DNA of 64,000 bases from an uncultured Granulosicoccus sp. (GCA_937924505.1 CALDSR010000045.1:19213-83212); one strand, 5' to 3'. Shown: positions 9,292 through 19,469, counted from the stretch's first letter. A program made the numbers and translations. The notes: generated by a model from the sequence alone, not told the origin.

Positions 9292-11511
9292 TTGGAGGCC
9301 ACCAACAATGCCTGTCAGGCGGATCAGCATGCGGTTTTCAGAACTTTTCGATGGGTTTCTCGATATCGGCACAATGGCGTGGTTTCTGCTACGTCCGGGT
9401 ATCAGGATCGACACAAGAAATCGCACTTGAAATCCAGTACAGCGCCACACAGCGAAGCAGGCACTCATGCGATCGCCACATCGTCCGGTATTCGGGCTAT
9501 TGTGCATCTGCCGAGCTTTCTCGGTGTCGATTCGGTTGTCTCACCTGCAGCTGCGGACGCACGAAATCTTGCGATTTCGATGGTTGTCGTGTGGGGACGA
9601 AAAGAGAGCGCCGAACCGGCTCTCGCTTTGGCGTCTGAACGAGACTTGCCAGTCGTCTACATCGAGGATGGTTGGGTACGTACCGCATCTGCCAATGCGC
9701 ACTCACGGCGCGTTTATTCATTATTGATCGACCACGAAGGCGTGTATTACGACAGCACCGTACCCTCTGAACTTGAAAGTCTGTTGAATCTGCCTGATGC
9801 GCAATTTGCCACCCATTGTGGCGCTGAGGAACTCAAGGAAGCACGTGATTGCCGAGCACTCCTGGTCAACAACAGTATTACCAAATATAATTTTTGCCAA
9901 CGTGCCGCCGATAACGATGTAAAACGGGATGCACGGGACTTGGTCCTTGTCATCGATCAAACTCTCGATGATGCATCACTTGCCTATGGCGATATGTCTG
10001 CGCCCGGGTTCGAAAAAATGCTCGATACCGCTATTGCGGAGAATCCACATTCGCGCATTGTCGTTCGCACGCATCCAGATGTCGTGTCAGGTCGCCGAGC
10101 GGGTTACCTCGGCAGCCTTGCCAGTGAACGCGGACTTGAGATCAGCGCGAAAGGTGATAATCCGATTGATTGGTTGAAGCACGCGACGAAAGTGTACGCC
10201 GGAACTTCGCAGATCGGCTATGAAGCGCTGCTCTGCGGTGCCGAAGTTCATGTGTTTGGAAAACCGTTCTATGCGGGTTGGGGCCTGACGCATGATCGCC
10301 GGGAGATTCCGCGTCGCGTGCAAAAGCGCAGTATTGATGAACTTTTTTTCGCAGCCCACATGGCTATTGCGCACTATTGTCATCCAGTGACTGGTGATCA
10401 CTGGACACTACGTGAGTGTCTTGCCCATGTTTGTCTGCAGCAACATGAGTTTGCACGAAATGCACAGGCTTTTGTCGGTGATGGCATTACGCTGTGGAAG
10501 CGTCGTTACTTGCGTCAGTATCTGCGATCGCCTGCCGGGAGTTTGCGTTTCGCGAGTGGCGGTACACGATCCCCAGAGGAAACTGCGTTGACTTGGAGTT
10601 TTCGAGATCAGTCGGAAGGGTGTGAGCCTTTGAGTGGGAACGTATGTCGCATTGAGGATGGTTTCCTGCGTTCACGCGGACTGGGATCGGATTTCGTCGC
10701 GCCGGCATCGATCGTAGTCGATGGCAGCGGCTTGTATTTTGATCCATCAAATGCAAGTGATCTCGAAATCCTGCTACAGGAGCACGACTGCACACCTGAA
10801 GAAATTTCCCGTGCAGCCCGCTTGCGTCGACAGATCCTGGCAGCGGGTGTCAGTAAATACAATGTGGGCCGAGATACCCGAAAACTCGAAGCCCCTGTCG
10901 AGAAGCCATTGTTGTTGGTGGTGGGGCAGGTCGCTGATGATGAATCCATACAGCGTGGTTCCCTGGATGTTGGCGGTAATCTCGCCTTGTGCGAAGCTGT
11001 GCGAAAAGATAACCCACATGCCCATATTGTATTCAAGCCGCATCCGGATGTTGTCAGTGGCAATCGAGTGGGTGCGATACCGGAAGATGTCTTGTTCAGT
11101 GTTGTCGATGACATGGTTGTGGATATCAATATCATCGATTGCATCGAGCAATGTGATGAAGTCCATACGATTACATCCTTGTCCGGATTCGAGGCATTGC
11201 TGCGCAACAAGACGGTCGTGACCTATGGTCTGCCTTTTTATGCCGGTTGGGGTTTGACTCGTGATCGACATGATCTGGCCCGCAGGACGCGAGCAAGAAC
11301 ATTGGATGAGCTGATCTACCTCAGCCTGATTGCCTATCCCAAATATCTGGATATCGAAAGCGGTGAGTTCATAAGGCCGGAAGACTTGGTCAGCATGATG
11401 GCTCGCGAGACTCGCGTATCGGCCGGCAATGGTGCGACCGCCAGTCGTGCACCCCGTCTTTGGCGCAAGGCGCGAAATATCGTCAAGGCAATGCGTTACT
11501 CAGCCGCGTAA
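9292..11511 (+). CDS. kpsC: KpsC-like capsule beta-Kdo transferase, two-module
   Basis: KpsC builds the poly-Kdo linker on phosphatidylglycerol that anchors ABC-transporter-exported capsules. The protein contains two homologous modules. Module one has SSGIRAIVHLPSFL, VYIEDGWVRT, RTHPDVVSGRR and GYEALLCGAEVHVFGKPFYAGWGLT. Module two has CRIEDGFLRSRGLG, KPHPDVVSGNR and GFEALLRNKTVVTYGLPFYAGWGLT. This twofold arrangement is the KpsC hallmark. The frame opens with TTG at 9292, but homology begins only near codon 65, so the real start is probably further in (GTG 9379 or TTG 9427 are candidates). The 3' end overlaps the convergent GT2 gene by 16 bp. Confidence 0.88.
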   Translation: MEATNNACQADQHAVFRTFRWVSRYRHNGVVSATSGYQDRHKKSHLKSSTAPHSEAGTHAIATSSGIRAIVHLPSFLGVDSVVSPAAADARNLAISMVVVWGRKESAEPALALASERDLPVVYIEDGWVRTASANAHSRRVYSLLIDHEGVYYDSTVPSELESLLNLPDAQFATHCGAEELKEARDCRALLVNNSITKYNFCQRAADNDVKRDARDLVLVIDQTLDDASLAYGDMSAPGFEKMLDTAIAENPHSRIVVRTHPDVVSGRRAGYLGSLASERGLEISAKGDNPIDWLKHATKVYAGTSQIGYEALLCGAEVHVFGKPFYAGWGLTHDRREIPRRVQKRSIDELFFAAHMAIAHYCHPVTGDHWTLRECLAHVCLQQHEFARNAQAFVGDGITLWKRRYLRQYLRSPAGSLRFASGGTRSPEETALTWSFRDQSEGCEPLSGNVCRIEDGFLRSRGLGSDFVAPASIVVDGSGLYFDPSNASDLEILLQEHDCTPEEISRAARLRRQILAAGVSKYNVGRDTRKLEAPVEKPLLLVVGQVADDESIQRGSLDVGGNLALCEAVRKDNPHAHIVFKPHPDVVSGNRVGAIPEDVLFSVVDDMVVDINIIDCIEQCDEVHTITSLSGFEALLRNKTVVTYGLPFYAGWGLTRDRHDLARRTRARTLDELIYLSLIAYPKYLDIESGEFIRPEDLVSMMARETRVSAGNGATASRAPRLWRKARNIVKAMRYSAA

Positions 11512-13391
11512 GCTGGCTTTTCGCTGTCCAACGACAAATTGGGATTCCAGTAAGGATCATTATTGATCACTGTTAACCAGCGTTGTCGCAGGGTTTCGCA
11601 CTCGCGCTTGAAGCGTGCCGCCTTTGCCGGGGAGTCATCGGCCCCGCGAGAGACAGATTCGTGATGCAGTAAGGTCACAAACGGCAAAAGGATATTGTCA
11701 TATCCATGACTTGCCACTCTAAGGCAGAGATCCACATCGTTGAACGCCACTTGCAAGGCTTCTTCATCAAGCCCTCCACTGTTGATAAACACGTCTCGAC
11801 GAATCGCAAGACAGGCGGCGGTCACAGCACTTGTCTGGTGAGCAAGGCGGAGCTTGTGCAGATACCCGCTATCGCGGTCTGATGCAAATCGATTCACATG
11901 TCCAGCAAGCCCTTTCATACCCATGACGATACCCGCATGTTGCACACGGGAATTGGCGTACAAGAGTCTTGCACCGACGCATCCACTGCTAGCTTGATTG
12001 GCCTGGCAAACCAATTCCTCAAGCCAGCGACCGTCTATCACCTCCGTGTCATTATTCAATAGAACGACGATATCCGCTGTTGATGTTTGCACGGCAGCAT
12101 TGTTAATTGCCGAATAGTTGAAGTCGCCTGGAAAGGCTGTAAAGGACACGCGAGGTTCATTTTTCAGCGTCTGCTGAAAAGAAAAGAACGCGGGCTCGGT
12201 GCTATCGTTATCCATCACCCGAATGTGGTAGTTCGGGTAATCGGTAAGGCTGAGGATCGACTCTACACAGGCACGCAATATCGGTTCTCGGTCGCGTGTG
12301 GGGATAATGATATCAACGCCAGGTGCTGGATCAGGTAGTGGCCAATGGGTACGAAACAAACTCGGAACCGGCGCAGCAATGACTCGCGGGCGTAGCCTGT
12401 CATCCGCAATTCTGGCCTGCCAGTACTGCTCAACTACCCGCCTGTCATTTTCACCGATCGAAAACCAGCGATCGCTCATTTTCGTTTCGGGAACCGAATA
12501 CAAAACTGCTGGTACCCTGAGCACTTCGTCTTTGGTGAGATCGTGACTCGCACGCATCAGAAAGTCATATTCTTTCGAGTTGCCCAGTGAATCGTCAAGT
12601 CCGCCGAGCTTGTCGAACAATTCTCGGCTACATGAGAAAACCCGCCCGACATAGTTTCCTGATTGCAGCAACGTCATATCCCAGGAGGGTTTCATGACGC
12701 CATGCAGTGCTTGCCCGTTAGCATTGATAAGCTGATGATCGCCGTAGCACAATTGAACCCTTGGATTCATATGGAGCTGCGTGAGTAAAGTTGTCGCGGC
12801 ATCTTCGTGCAAAATGACCTCTTCAGAGGTAATCAGCAAAGCGTCATTGTCAGATTTCTTTTCCTGTTTTTGGAGTGAGCTCAAACCGCCATCAGGGTGT
12901 TGCAACAACCATTCGTTGTAGTCCGGTTCCTGCCGAAATGAGCGCATGAATTTGTCATAGATTTCATAGCTTACTGATCGTTGACATTTCCTTTTCATAC
13001 GACCCATTGCAAAACGGCGACTCAGGCGGGACAGGCTGACGTGAAAATCTGAGCGCTTTGGGGTCGTTCGAGAACCGATCTCACGATCAACCGAGATACC
13101 CAGCTCCGCCAACCGTGAACGGATATATATGACCCGACGACTTGAACCGGTGACGCCGAGTTGCAGGGACGCTGTATGGTCCTCGAGGTGCAGATCGAGG
13201 CCGGCCCCCATGGATTCGCTGCCCGAAGATACCGTGATCATGTACCACCCGGCGGCCAGATTGCAGCGGCTGCGATAGGCTGATTTATTGTCTGCCGAAT
13301 CCCCCACGCTAGTTGTTGGAATGAGATCCAGTTCAACTATGAGACCGAGGTGCTTGCGTAGACGGGTGTTGAGACTTTGGCGGCTTGTCAT
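11496..13391 (-). CDS. Large GT2 glycosyltransferase (O-antigen/capsule type)
   Basis: The product has 631 residues from ATG 13391; three codons of the frame precede it. The N-terminal third is a beta-rich accessory region. A degenerate GT-A-like region around residues 190-330 (LLITSEEVILHEDAATTLL, CYGDHQLINANG, GRVFSCSRELFDKLGGLDDSLG) looks like a partial first glycosyltransferase domain. The second, canonical GT-A domain begins at GVDIIIPTRDREPILRACV and contains NYSAINNAAV, VLLNNDTEV and AFNDVDLCLRV, then a histidine (LLHHES). This two-part build is typical of polysaccharide-elongating GT2 proteins. It is convergent with kpsC and divergent from the G8 lipoprotein gene. Confidence 0.85.
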   Translation of the reverse strand: MTSRQSLNTRLRKHLGLIVELDLIPTTSVGDSADNKSAYRSRCNLAAGWYMITVSSGSESMGAGLDLHLEDHTASLQLGVTGSSRRVIYIRSRLAELGISVDREIGSRTTPKRSDFHVSLSRLSRRFAMGRMKRKCQRSVSYEIYDKFMRSFRQEPDYNEWLLQHPDGGLSSLQKQEKKSDNDALLITSEEVILHEDAATTLLTQLHMNPRVQLCYGDHQLINANGQALHGVMKPSWDMTLLQSGNYVGRVFSCSRELFDKLGGLDDSLGNSKEYDFLMRASHDLTKDEVLRVPAVLYSVPETKMSDRWFSIGENDRRVVEQYWQARIADDRLRPRVIAAPVPSLFRTHWPLPDPAPGVDIIIPTRDREPILRACVESILSLTDYPNYHIRVMDNDSTEPAFFSFQQTLKNEPRVSFTAFPGDFNYSAINNAAVQTSTADIVVLLNNDTEVIDGRWLEELVCQANQASSGCVGARLLYANSRVQHAGIVMGMKGLAGHVNRFASDRDSGYLHKLRLAHQTSAVTAACLAIRRDVFINSGGLDEEALQVAFNDVDLCLRVASHGYDNILLPFVTLLHHESVSRGADDSPAKAARFKRECETLRQRWLTVINNDPYWNPNLSLDSEKPAYAAE

Positions 13392-13617
13392 GTGATGCAC
13401 TGCGACATTTTAATAGTATAGCGTGAAGCTCCTCACACGGACTGGCAATCGGTGAGGTTCAACGTCATTTTTCCGTTGTTTCGGCCGGTTCACTGATTGA
13501 TCGAAAAATCAGAATGAAACGCTATACCGTCAACAAATTGGTTTTATAGCGGTGGCGTCGCGAAATATGTCAGGGCATCATTGGCAGCATAATAAAAACT
13601 ATAAATCAGGCCCCCGG

Positions 13618-16047
13618 ATGTTTAGTTACCTTTCCCGAATAGTCTTCATTCTTTCATTTGTCTCTGTGCTGTCAGCCTGTGGTGGTGGCGGTGCGAACAA
13701 TTTGGTCGGGACATCCGATATCCCCCTCAATGATGCGCCGGACACCAGTATGGCTAACGCTGATACTCGCGCAGCCACTCTCTGGTCCGATCCAGCGACC
13801 TGGGGTGGTGCTGTTCCGCAGGACAACACCGATATTCTGATACCTCGCGGCCAGACCATTATCCTTGACCGTGATGTGTCAGCTGCAACCTTGACTATCA
13901 ATGGCGCTCTCGTCTGTGACAATCGGGATCTGGCGTTGAGTGCTCGTTGGATCATGGTGCACGGCAATCTTGAATGTGGCACTGCTGAAAAACCTTTTAT
14001 GAATCATCTTGACATCACCTTGACCGGTAATGACAAGAACGAGTCTGTTATGGGCATGGGGACCAAGACTATCGCTGCCATGGGTGGTGGCGTTATCTCG
14101 CTGCATGGACAGCCGCGTACCAGCTGGCTGATGCTCGACGGCACTGTCAATCCCGGTGCTCGAGAGATCCGCACCGAATACGCGACCAACTGGCGCGCCG
14201 GAGACACCATTGTCGTGACGTCGACAGCTGACTCGATGCATGAGGCCGAAACACACATTATTCAGAGTATCGACGGTGATTTGATCCGGCTCAACCGGGC
14301 GCTGGAGCATCGCCACTTTGGTGAGATGCAGTCGTTCTCGAATGGACAACGCGACTGGGATGTCGATACACGGGCGGAAGTCGCATTGTTGTCTCGAAAC
14401 ATCAGAATTCAAGGCGATGAAGCATCTGAAGCTAATCGTTTTGGCGCGCACATGATGATCATGGAAGGTTCCATAGGCTTGATTTCCGGTGTTGAATTTC
14501 GTCGTGTGGGCCAAGAGGGTATTCTGGGTCGTTATCCATTTCACTGGCATATTGCCAATAATGTTCAGGGTCAGTACATTCGCAATTCGTCGATCGTCAG
14601 AAGCTACAACCGTTGCATAACGGTCCATGCTTCACATAATGCACTGGTTGAAGATAACGTCTGCATGGATCACGTCGGTCACGGTTTCTTTCTCGAAGAC
14701 GGCGGTGAGACCGGTAATGTGTTCAATCGCAATCTTGGATTGCTTACGCGTCGACCGAGAGATCAAGTCGCCTTGATTCCCAGCGATATTCAGGACGGTG
14801 AAGCAGCCCGAGGCCCTTCAACGTTCTGGATCTCTAACGGAGACAATACCTTTATCGGTAATGCTGCCGCGGGTTCTGATGGTCTTGGATTCTGGTACGA
14901 CACGGATGAAACGGTTTCCGGTTCTTCCGCGGGTCTTTTGCGTTATCGCAATGTGTCGCCGATGTTTTCAAAGTTCGGCGAATTTCGTGATAACCGAGTC
15001 CACTCATCCGATATGGCTTTCAGTACCTGCACGCTTGACAGCGGACCGGCCGGTTATTTGCCACCGGAACGCGCTCAGTTTCACAACCTGACGGTTTTTA
15101 CCGGTGGTGATGGCGCTGTTTGGCCGTGCGAAGGTAAACAGATTTTTACCGAGCTCAAAGTCACTGATACGGGTCACGCTCACCATGCGGGATTTGTGGC
15201 GCCGCGACCGGTCACGGTCAGAGATTCTTTGTTCGTGGCCAATAGCAAGCTTTCAGAGGGCGGACGGGGCCGTCAACGTAGTGCAATAGGAATCTATGAC
15301 TTTGGAGTTGACCTGCGCAATGTGCACTTTGCAAACTTCAATAACGAGTACGGCGGCAATTTCATGTTTGGCGCGCGGGATGCCGATGTTCGTATTACCA
15401 GTAATCCAATCTCAGGAGTAACTCTGGCGGATTCCTATCTCTACTATGATCGGCGCAATCAGGCAGAAGACATGCGTCCTTCTGCCTGGGGTGCAGTGAT
15501 TCATGATGAAGATGGTAGTTTGGGCTTGGGTGCCGGGACCGCATTGGTGGCTGATCATCCTTTGATGACCGATTCAACCTGTACTGATGTGTTTTCGACA
15601 GGGCGTTTGTGCGGCAACCGCTATGCACGGGTCAAGATGAATTTTGACGGACGTAGAAATTTGCCGCCCGTTAGACATTTGAGAAGTGATGGGCGTGAGG
15701 CTATTGGTCGACCGTTGGCAGAACGAGCACACTATCAAAGTGTTGTTTCAGTCAATCACAATCGTTACCACTATGCCTATGAGTTTGATGCTGGTGTTCT
15801 CAACACCGGATCAATGGACGCCAGCATCGAGTTTGCGCATGATAACGATACTGCGGTTCTTGAATTTCGCAACATGCCGCCAAATGTGACAGTCAGAACG
15901 GTTGGTTTCAGCGATGCCGTTAGTATCAATGCACTCAAGCAAGGAGCAGGTCGCCAGTATGTACACGACGGTCAGTCCCTGTTTGTCAAGCTCAAGGCGT
16001 CTGGGGAGACCTGGGGTGCGAAAGACAAGGTTTCGTTGTCTTGGTAG
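13618..16047 (+). CDS. G8-domain, right-handed beta-helix lipoprotein (CEMIP/TMEM2-like)
   Basis: The chosen ATG at 13618 gives a signal peptide of usual length with lipobox VLSAC (Cys21), followed by a glycine run; the frame is open from GTG 13552. After the lipid anchor comes a G8 domain at about 55-150 (LWSDPATWGGAVP, ILIPRGQTIILD, LTINGALVC, IMVHGNLECG). A parallel beta-helix follows, with GRYPFHWHIANNVQGQYIRNSSI and the VHASHNALVEDNVCMD pattern. This combination is found in the animal hyaluronan-depolymerising proteins CEMIP and TMEM2 and in bacterial homologues of unknown activity. It should sit in the outer membrane or periplasm and bind or cleave polysaccharide. Its 3' end overlaps the sulfatase gene by 76 bp in opposite orientation. 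Confidence 0.82.
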   Translation: MFSYLSRIVFILSFVSVLSACGGGGANNLVGTSDIPLNDAPDTSMANADTRAATLWSDPATWGGAVPQDNTDILIPRGQTIILDRDVSAATLTINGALVCDNRDLALSARWIMVHGNLECGTAEKPFMNHLDITLTGNDKNESVMGMGTKTIAAMGGGVISLHGQPRTSWLMLDGTVNPGAREIRTEYATNWRAGDTIVVTSTADSMHEAETHIIQSIDGDLIRLNRALEHRHFGEMQSFSNGQRDWDVDTRAEVALLSRNIRIQGDEASEANRFGAHMMIMEGSIGLISGVEFRRVGQEGILGRYPFHWHIANNVQGQYIRNSSIVRSYNRCITVHASHNALVEDNVCMDHVGHGFFLEDGGETGNVFNRNLGLLTRRPRDQVALIPSDIQDGEAARGPSTFWISNGDNTFIGNAAAGSDGLGFWYDTDETVSGSSAGLLRYRNVSPMFSKFGEFRDNRVHSSDMAFSTCTLDSGPAGYLPPERAQFHNLTVFTGGDGAVWPCEGKQIFTELKVTDTGHAHHAGFVAPRPVTVRDSLFVANSKLSEGGRGRQRSAIGIYDFGVDLRNVHFANFNNEYGGNFMFGARDADVRITSNPISGVTLADSYLYYDRRNQAEDMRPSAWGAVIHDEDGSLGLGAGTALVADHPLMTDSTCTDVFSTGRLCGNRYARVKMNFDGRRNLPPVRHLRSDGREAIGRPLAERAHYQSVVSVNHNRYHYAYEFDAGVLNTGSMDASIEFAHDNDTAVLEFRNMPPNVTVRTVGFSDAVSINALKQGAGRQYVHDGQSLFVKLKASGETWGAKDKVSLSW

Positions 16048-18374
16048 GACCATTCATGGACAACATCTCCTGACAGTGTAGTCAATGAGATGTTTTCGAT
16101 AACGAGACCCGAAGCTTCTGCTGGCACCACGAGGCGGAGGCTATCAATGTCATCAGCACTGTCGAGTAACATTTCCAGCGTATGAGACTGACTATCTCCA
16201 AGCAGTGAATCTGATACAAGGTTAGTGTCCGAAAAACTTTCGTATTCTGAACGCCAGCGCGCCTCAAGCGTTGTATTTGTCGGGGCTCGATACTGTACGT
16301 GTAGCGTAGCGGGCTCGTTTAAATAGATATTGTCGGTCGTCAATACCATATCGGTGTTATCGTCAGCAGAACTGATATTGAGTTCGCCAGCGCCTTTTGT
16401 CATGATCGTTGAAGCATTTCCGTGCCAGCTGTCGATTTGTGAAAACCTTTGCGGTGCAGCACCAAGCAAACGATTTTCGAGTGGTAGGTAAATCGTATCT
16501 TCAGGCGCTTCCAGGCTAAGTGACAGGGCAAGCTCTCCCGTGTCGTCGAATTGCAGAATCACAAGCGTGTCGCTATTCAGCAACGGTGGATTTGGCGCGT
16601 TGAGTGGCAGCACGGTTCGATTACTCCAGACCTCCTGACCATTAACGTACATGGTGGAAGAAAAGAAATTGTTTCGACTCAGTATCTTGTTTGCGGTGAA
16701 ATCTATAAAAGGGTCCCAGCCGCTCATACGTGACACCGGTATTGCAACGAGTACCGATTCGCCTTGTTCTGTCGTTGGATCATCCCGCAATGTGAACAGG
16801 TTGTCTTCACTGTCAGGATCACGGATTTCGTTGCGCCAGCCGAGCGCGGGATTGGGTGCCTGGAGCAAAAATTCATCAACTGTAAAGCTGGAGTAATAGC
16901 TACCCAAGGCCGCGGCGTCCTCGGTCGCGATCGGGTCCGACACCTGGATTGAACTGATCGGATAAGATTTCCTGGGTGTCCATCCATTTTCAGTGGTAAT
17001 CGCCTTAAGACGCCGATGCATGTCGACGCGAACTTGCTCATAGCTTGGGTCCGCATAGACAGTGCGAGTTTCTTTCGGATCGTTGACCAGATCATATAGT
17101 TCGTAATGACCTTCAACTTCGAGCGATTTGATCAACTTGTACTCGTCGGTGCGTACGGCTGCCTGGGCTTTTTCGTACATTAGAAAAAGTTCCTGCCTCC
17201 ATTGATTGTCAGTGGTATTTTCATTGAGTTTCCGCAAGCTCGAACCAGCCATGAACGAGGGTATCTCCGCATCGGCGAAATCGAGGATGGTCGGAGCAAT
17301 ATCCAGCGTACTGACCAGCTCAGAAAAACGTTTTCCAGTGTCTTCGCTGCCAGGAAAATCGATAAGCATAGGGACTCGAATCGGTTCTTCATAAACAAAA
17401 TGCTTTTCGGTCAATCCATGATCACCCAGGCTGTAACCATTGTCACTTGTGTAAATGAACAAGGTGTTGTTTTGCTTGGCGCGAAGACTTGTGGCGTCGC
17501 GGATAGTTCCAATCGAATCATCAAGCCCGAGTATCGCTCGATAGTGGAATTTTATGTACTGACTCCAACTATTGTTAAAGCAGTTGAGGCCACAATGAAA
17601 ATTATCCATTCCCAACCAATCCTTGATTGATTGCAGCTTGCCGCTGACAGAGAAGTCTTCGTTATAGGTATCGGGCTGAGGAATATCAACTTCATCAAAG
17701 CTGTTTTTGTATCGCTCTGGATGTTCGAACTGCAGGTGTGGAGCTTTGAGACCGACCATCAAGAACAATGGTTTATCCGAACCGCGATTTTCTGCGATAA
17801 ATTTGCCTGCACGTTCAGCCAAAATGTCATCGACATAGCCAAAATGTTGTGTAGCTACGCCATTGACGTGTATCTGTGGATTGAAAAAATTACCTAACCA
17901 GTCAAAGCTCTCCCAATGATCGAACCCTTTTTTAGGCTTTGATCCGTCGCCTAAGTGCCATTTGCCGATATAACCGGTTTTGTAACCGGCTTCTTGTAGA
18001 AATTCAGCAAACGTTTTTTGAGTTTCAAGAAAGGAATTGTTGCGCCAGGCGATTCTCGGTGCACTGGATTGATGGACATCTCGTCCAGTCAGTATCACAC
18101 CGCGTGACGGAGAGCAAAGTGCCATTGGTACAAAGGCATTCTCCATCATGCTGCCTTCGGTCGCCAAAGCATCCATGGCGGGTGTGTTGAGAAATTCGTG
18201 TCCGCGTGCACTCTGCAGATCCCAGCGCATGTCATCTGCTACAACCAGAACGATGTCAGGCCGAGGATCCGGGTTAGCGGCAAGCGGTGGAAGGGTTTGT
18301 TGATCAGAACAGGCGCAGAGTAGAGCAAGACAACCGATCAGAAGTCCTGTCTTTCCTGGAAATGTTGCCATCAC
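15972..18374 (-). CDS. Lipoprotein sulfatase (type I, formylglycine-dependent)
   Basis: This 800-residue protein begins with a signal peptide and lipobox LLCAC (Cys22). The sulfatase domain starts at DIVLVVADDMRWD (metal-binding DD at 47-48). The active-site signature CSPSR at 87-91 has the cysteine that is converted to formylglycine, followed by GVILTGRDVH and the second signature GYIGKWHLGD. PHLQFEHPERY and YTSDNGYSLGDHGLTEK are also typical. The last 300 residues form extra beta-rich domains not recognised. It probably removes sulfate esters from a glycan in the periplasm or at the cell surface. An anaerobic-type or FGE maturase must act from elsewhere. It is convergent with the G8 gene and divergent from GT14 copy 2. 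Confidence 0.9.
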   Translation of the reverse strand: MMATFPGKTGLLIGCLALLCACSDQQTLPPLAANPDPRPDIVLVVADDMRWDLQSARGHEFLNTPAMDALATEGSMMENAFVPMALCSPSRGVILTGRDVHQSSAPRIAWRNNSFLETQKTFAEFLQEAGYKTGYIGKWHLGDGSKPKKGFDHWESFDWLGNFFNPQIHVNGVATQHFGYVDDILAERAGKFIAENRGSDKPLFLMVGLKAPHLQFEHPERYKNSFDEVDIPQPDTYNEDFSVSGKLQSIKDWLGMDNFHCGLNCFNNSWSQYIKFHYRAILGLDDSIGTIRDATSLRAKQNNTLFIYTSDNGYSLGDHGLTEKHFVYEEPIRVPMLIDFPGSEDTGKRFSELVSTLDIAPTILDFADAEIPSFMAGSSLRKLNENTTDNQWRQELFLMYEKAQAAVRTDEYKLIKSLEVEGHYELYDLVNDPKETRTVYADPSYEQVRVDMHRRLKAITTENGWTPRKSYPISSIQVSDPIATEDAAALGSYYSSFTVDEFLLQAPNPALGWRNEIRDPDSEDNLFTLRDDPTTEQGESVLVAIPVSRMSGWDPFIDFTANKILSRNNFFSSTMYVNGQEVWSNRTVLPLNAPNPPLLNSDTLVILQFDDTGELALSLSLEAPEDTIYLPLENRLLGAAPQRFSQIDSWHGNASTIMTKGAGELNISSADDNTDMVLTTDNIYLNEPATLHVQYRAPTNTTLEARWRSEYESFSDTNLVSDSLLGDSQSHTLEMLLDSADDIDSLRLVVPAEASGLVIENISLTTLSGDVVHEWSYQDNETLSFAPQVSPDALSLTNRD

Positions 18375-18521
18375 GATTTTTAGATCAATAATGTATTTTC
18401 ACAGACTGCGCAACTTGTATGCCATCAGTCGATGAAAATCCTTTTTTTTCCTGAGTCGTGTGGCGTTTTGGTGGCACGCTTTCTGTATTTCCATGCATGG
18501 AAAAGTCAATGGACCCAACGC

Positions 18522-19469
18522 GTGATTGCCTATCACATTCTCTGCCACGACAACTTTCCCCAAGTGGCAAAACTGATTGATGCGCTTTACAGCGCGGAAG
18601 ATGTATTCCTGATCGATATCGATGATGGGGGCGCACCGAATACAACGGCCATTGAACGTTTTGTATCACGCGAAAATGTGCACATTTTGCGCGACAAGAA
18701 TATCGGCTGGGGTGGTGCGGGTACTTTGCGCAAGACTATCAGAGGCGCTTTTTTCCTGCTTGATGCGGATAGGCGCTGGGATTATTACGTCACCTTGAGC
18801 GGGCAGGATTTACCTTTGCAGTCGCCAGATGCCATCAAATCCACCCTCAGCGAAGGGTTGCGCGACAATATCAGTTATATCCGAGCTGTCGAACATAAGC
18901 CTGAACGACTCGAAGATCATAAAGTCTTCAATACCACTGAGAAGGTTCGTCAATGGGATGATCGGGGACACACAAAAATTTTTGGCAAACCGGGCACTAT
19001 TCATCCGAGAGACATGACCGCTGTCAGATGGTTGGTTGATGTCACCGAAGTCGGGGAAAAAGGAGAGGTTTATGTCGGAAGCTGCGATCCCTTGTTACTG
19101 CGTCGTAGGCAGGATTTCTTTTCACGCCATGCGTTTCACCTTGGGGCCAACTGGTTCAATCTGAACCGTTCGATGCTGGAATACATGCGCGATGATCCAT
19201 TTGCGTACGAGCTTTTTGATGTGGTCCGAACAACCTTCATCCCGGATGAATGCTACTTCCAGACCTATATTAAAAACTCACCCTTTCGCGACAAGACCAG
19301 CAAAGCTTATGGTCGACTGATTCTGCGTCCGGGGCCAATCCCGCGAGTGAAGGTTTTTGACATGGGAGACTGGCCAAAGATCGAGTCATCGTCTGAGCTG
19401 TTCGGTCGAAAATTTGACGTCAATCACGACTCTGAAGTCGTTGAAGCAGTTTTGGCACGGGCCGCCTGA
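18522..19469 (+). CDS. GT14 glycosyltransferase, copy 2
   Basis: The frame extends to ATG 18432, but GTG at 18522 starts at exactly the same conserved residue as copy 1 (2680), with near-identical DNA around it, so I take GTG as the start (315 residues). It shares with copy 1 the blocks AYHILCHDN, NIGWG, GTLRKTI, LSGQDLPL, WLVDVTEVGE and LFGRKFD across its whole length, so the two are paralogues from a duplication. The middle part (residues about 105-135) differs most, which may change specificity. It is likely to transfer GlcNAc or xylose to a capsule intermediate. kpsS follows 104 bp downstream on the same strand. Confidence 0.87.
   Translation: MIAYHILCHDNFPQVAKLIDALYSAEDVFLIDIDDGGAPNTTAIERFVSRENVHILRDKNIGWGGAGTLRKTIRGAFFLLDADRRWDYYVTLSGQDLPLQSPDAIKSTLSEGLRDNISYIRAVEHKPERLEDHKVFNTTEKVRQWDDRGHTKIFGKPGTIHPRDMTAVRWLVDVTEVGEKGEVYVGSCDPLLLRRRQDFFSRHAFHLGANWFNLNRSMLEYMRDDPFAYELFDVVRTTFIPDECYFQTYIKNSPFRDKTSKAYGRLILRPGPIPRVKVFDMGDWPKIESSSELFGRKFDVNHDSEVVEAVLARAA

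Noticed and set aside
18432..18521. 30-residue N-terminal extension of GT14 copy 2
   Set aside because: Copy 1 has no counterpart and starts at the same conserved GTG, so the extension is probably untranslated.
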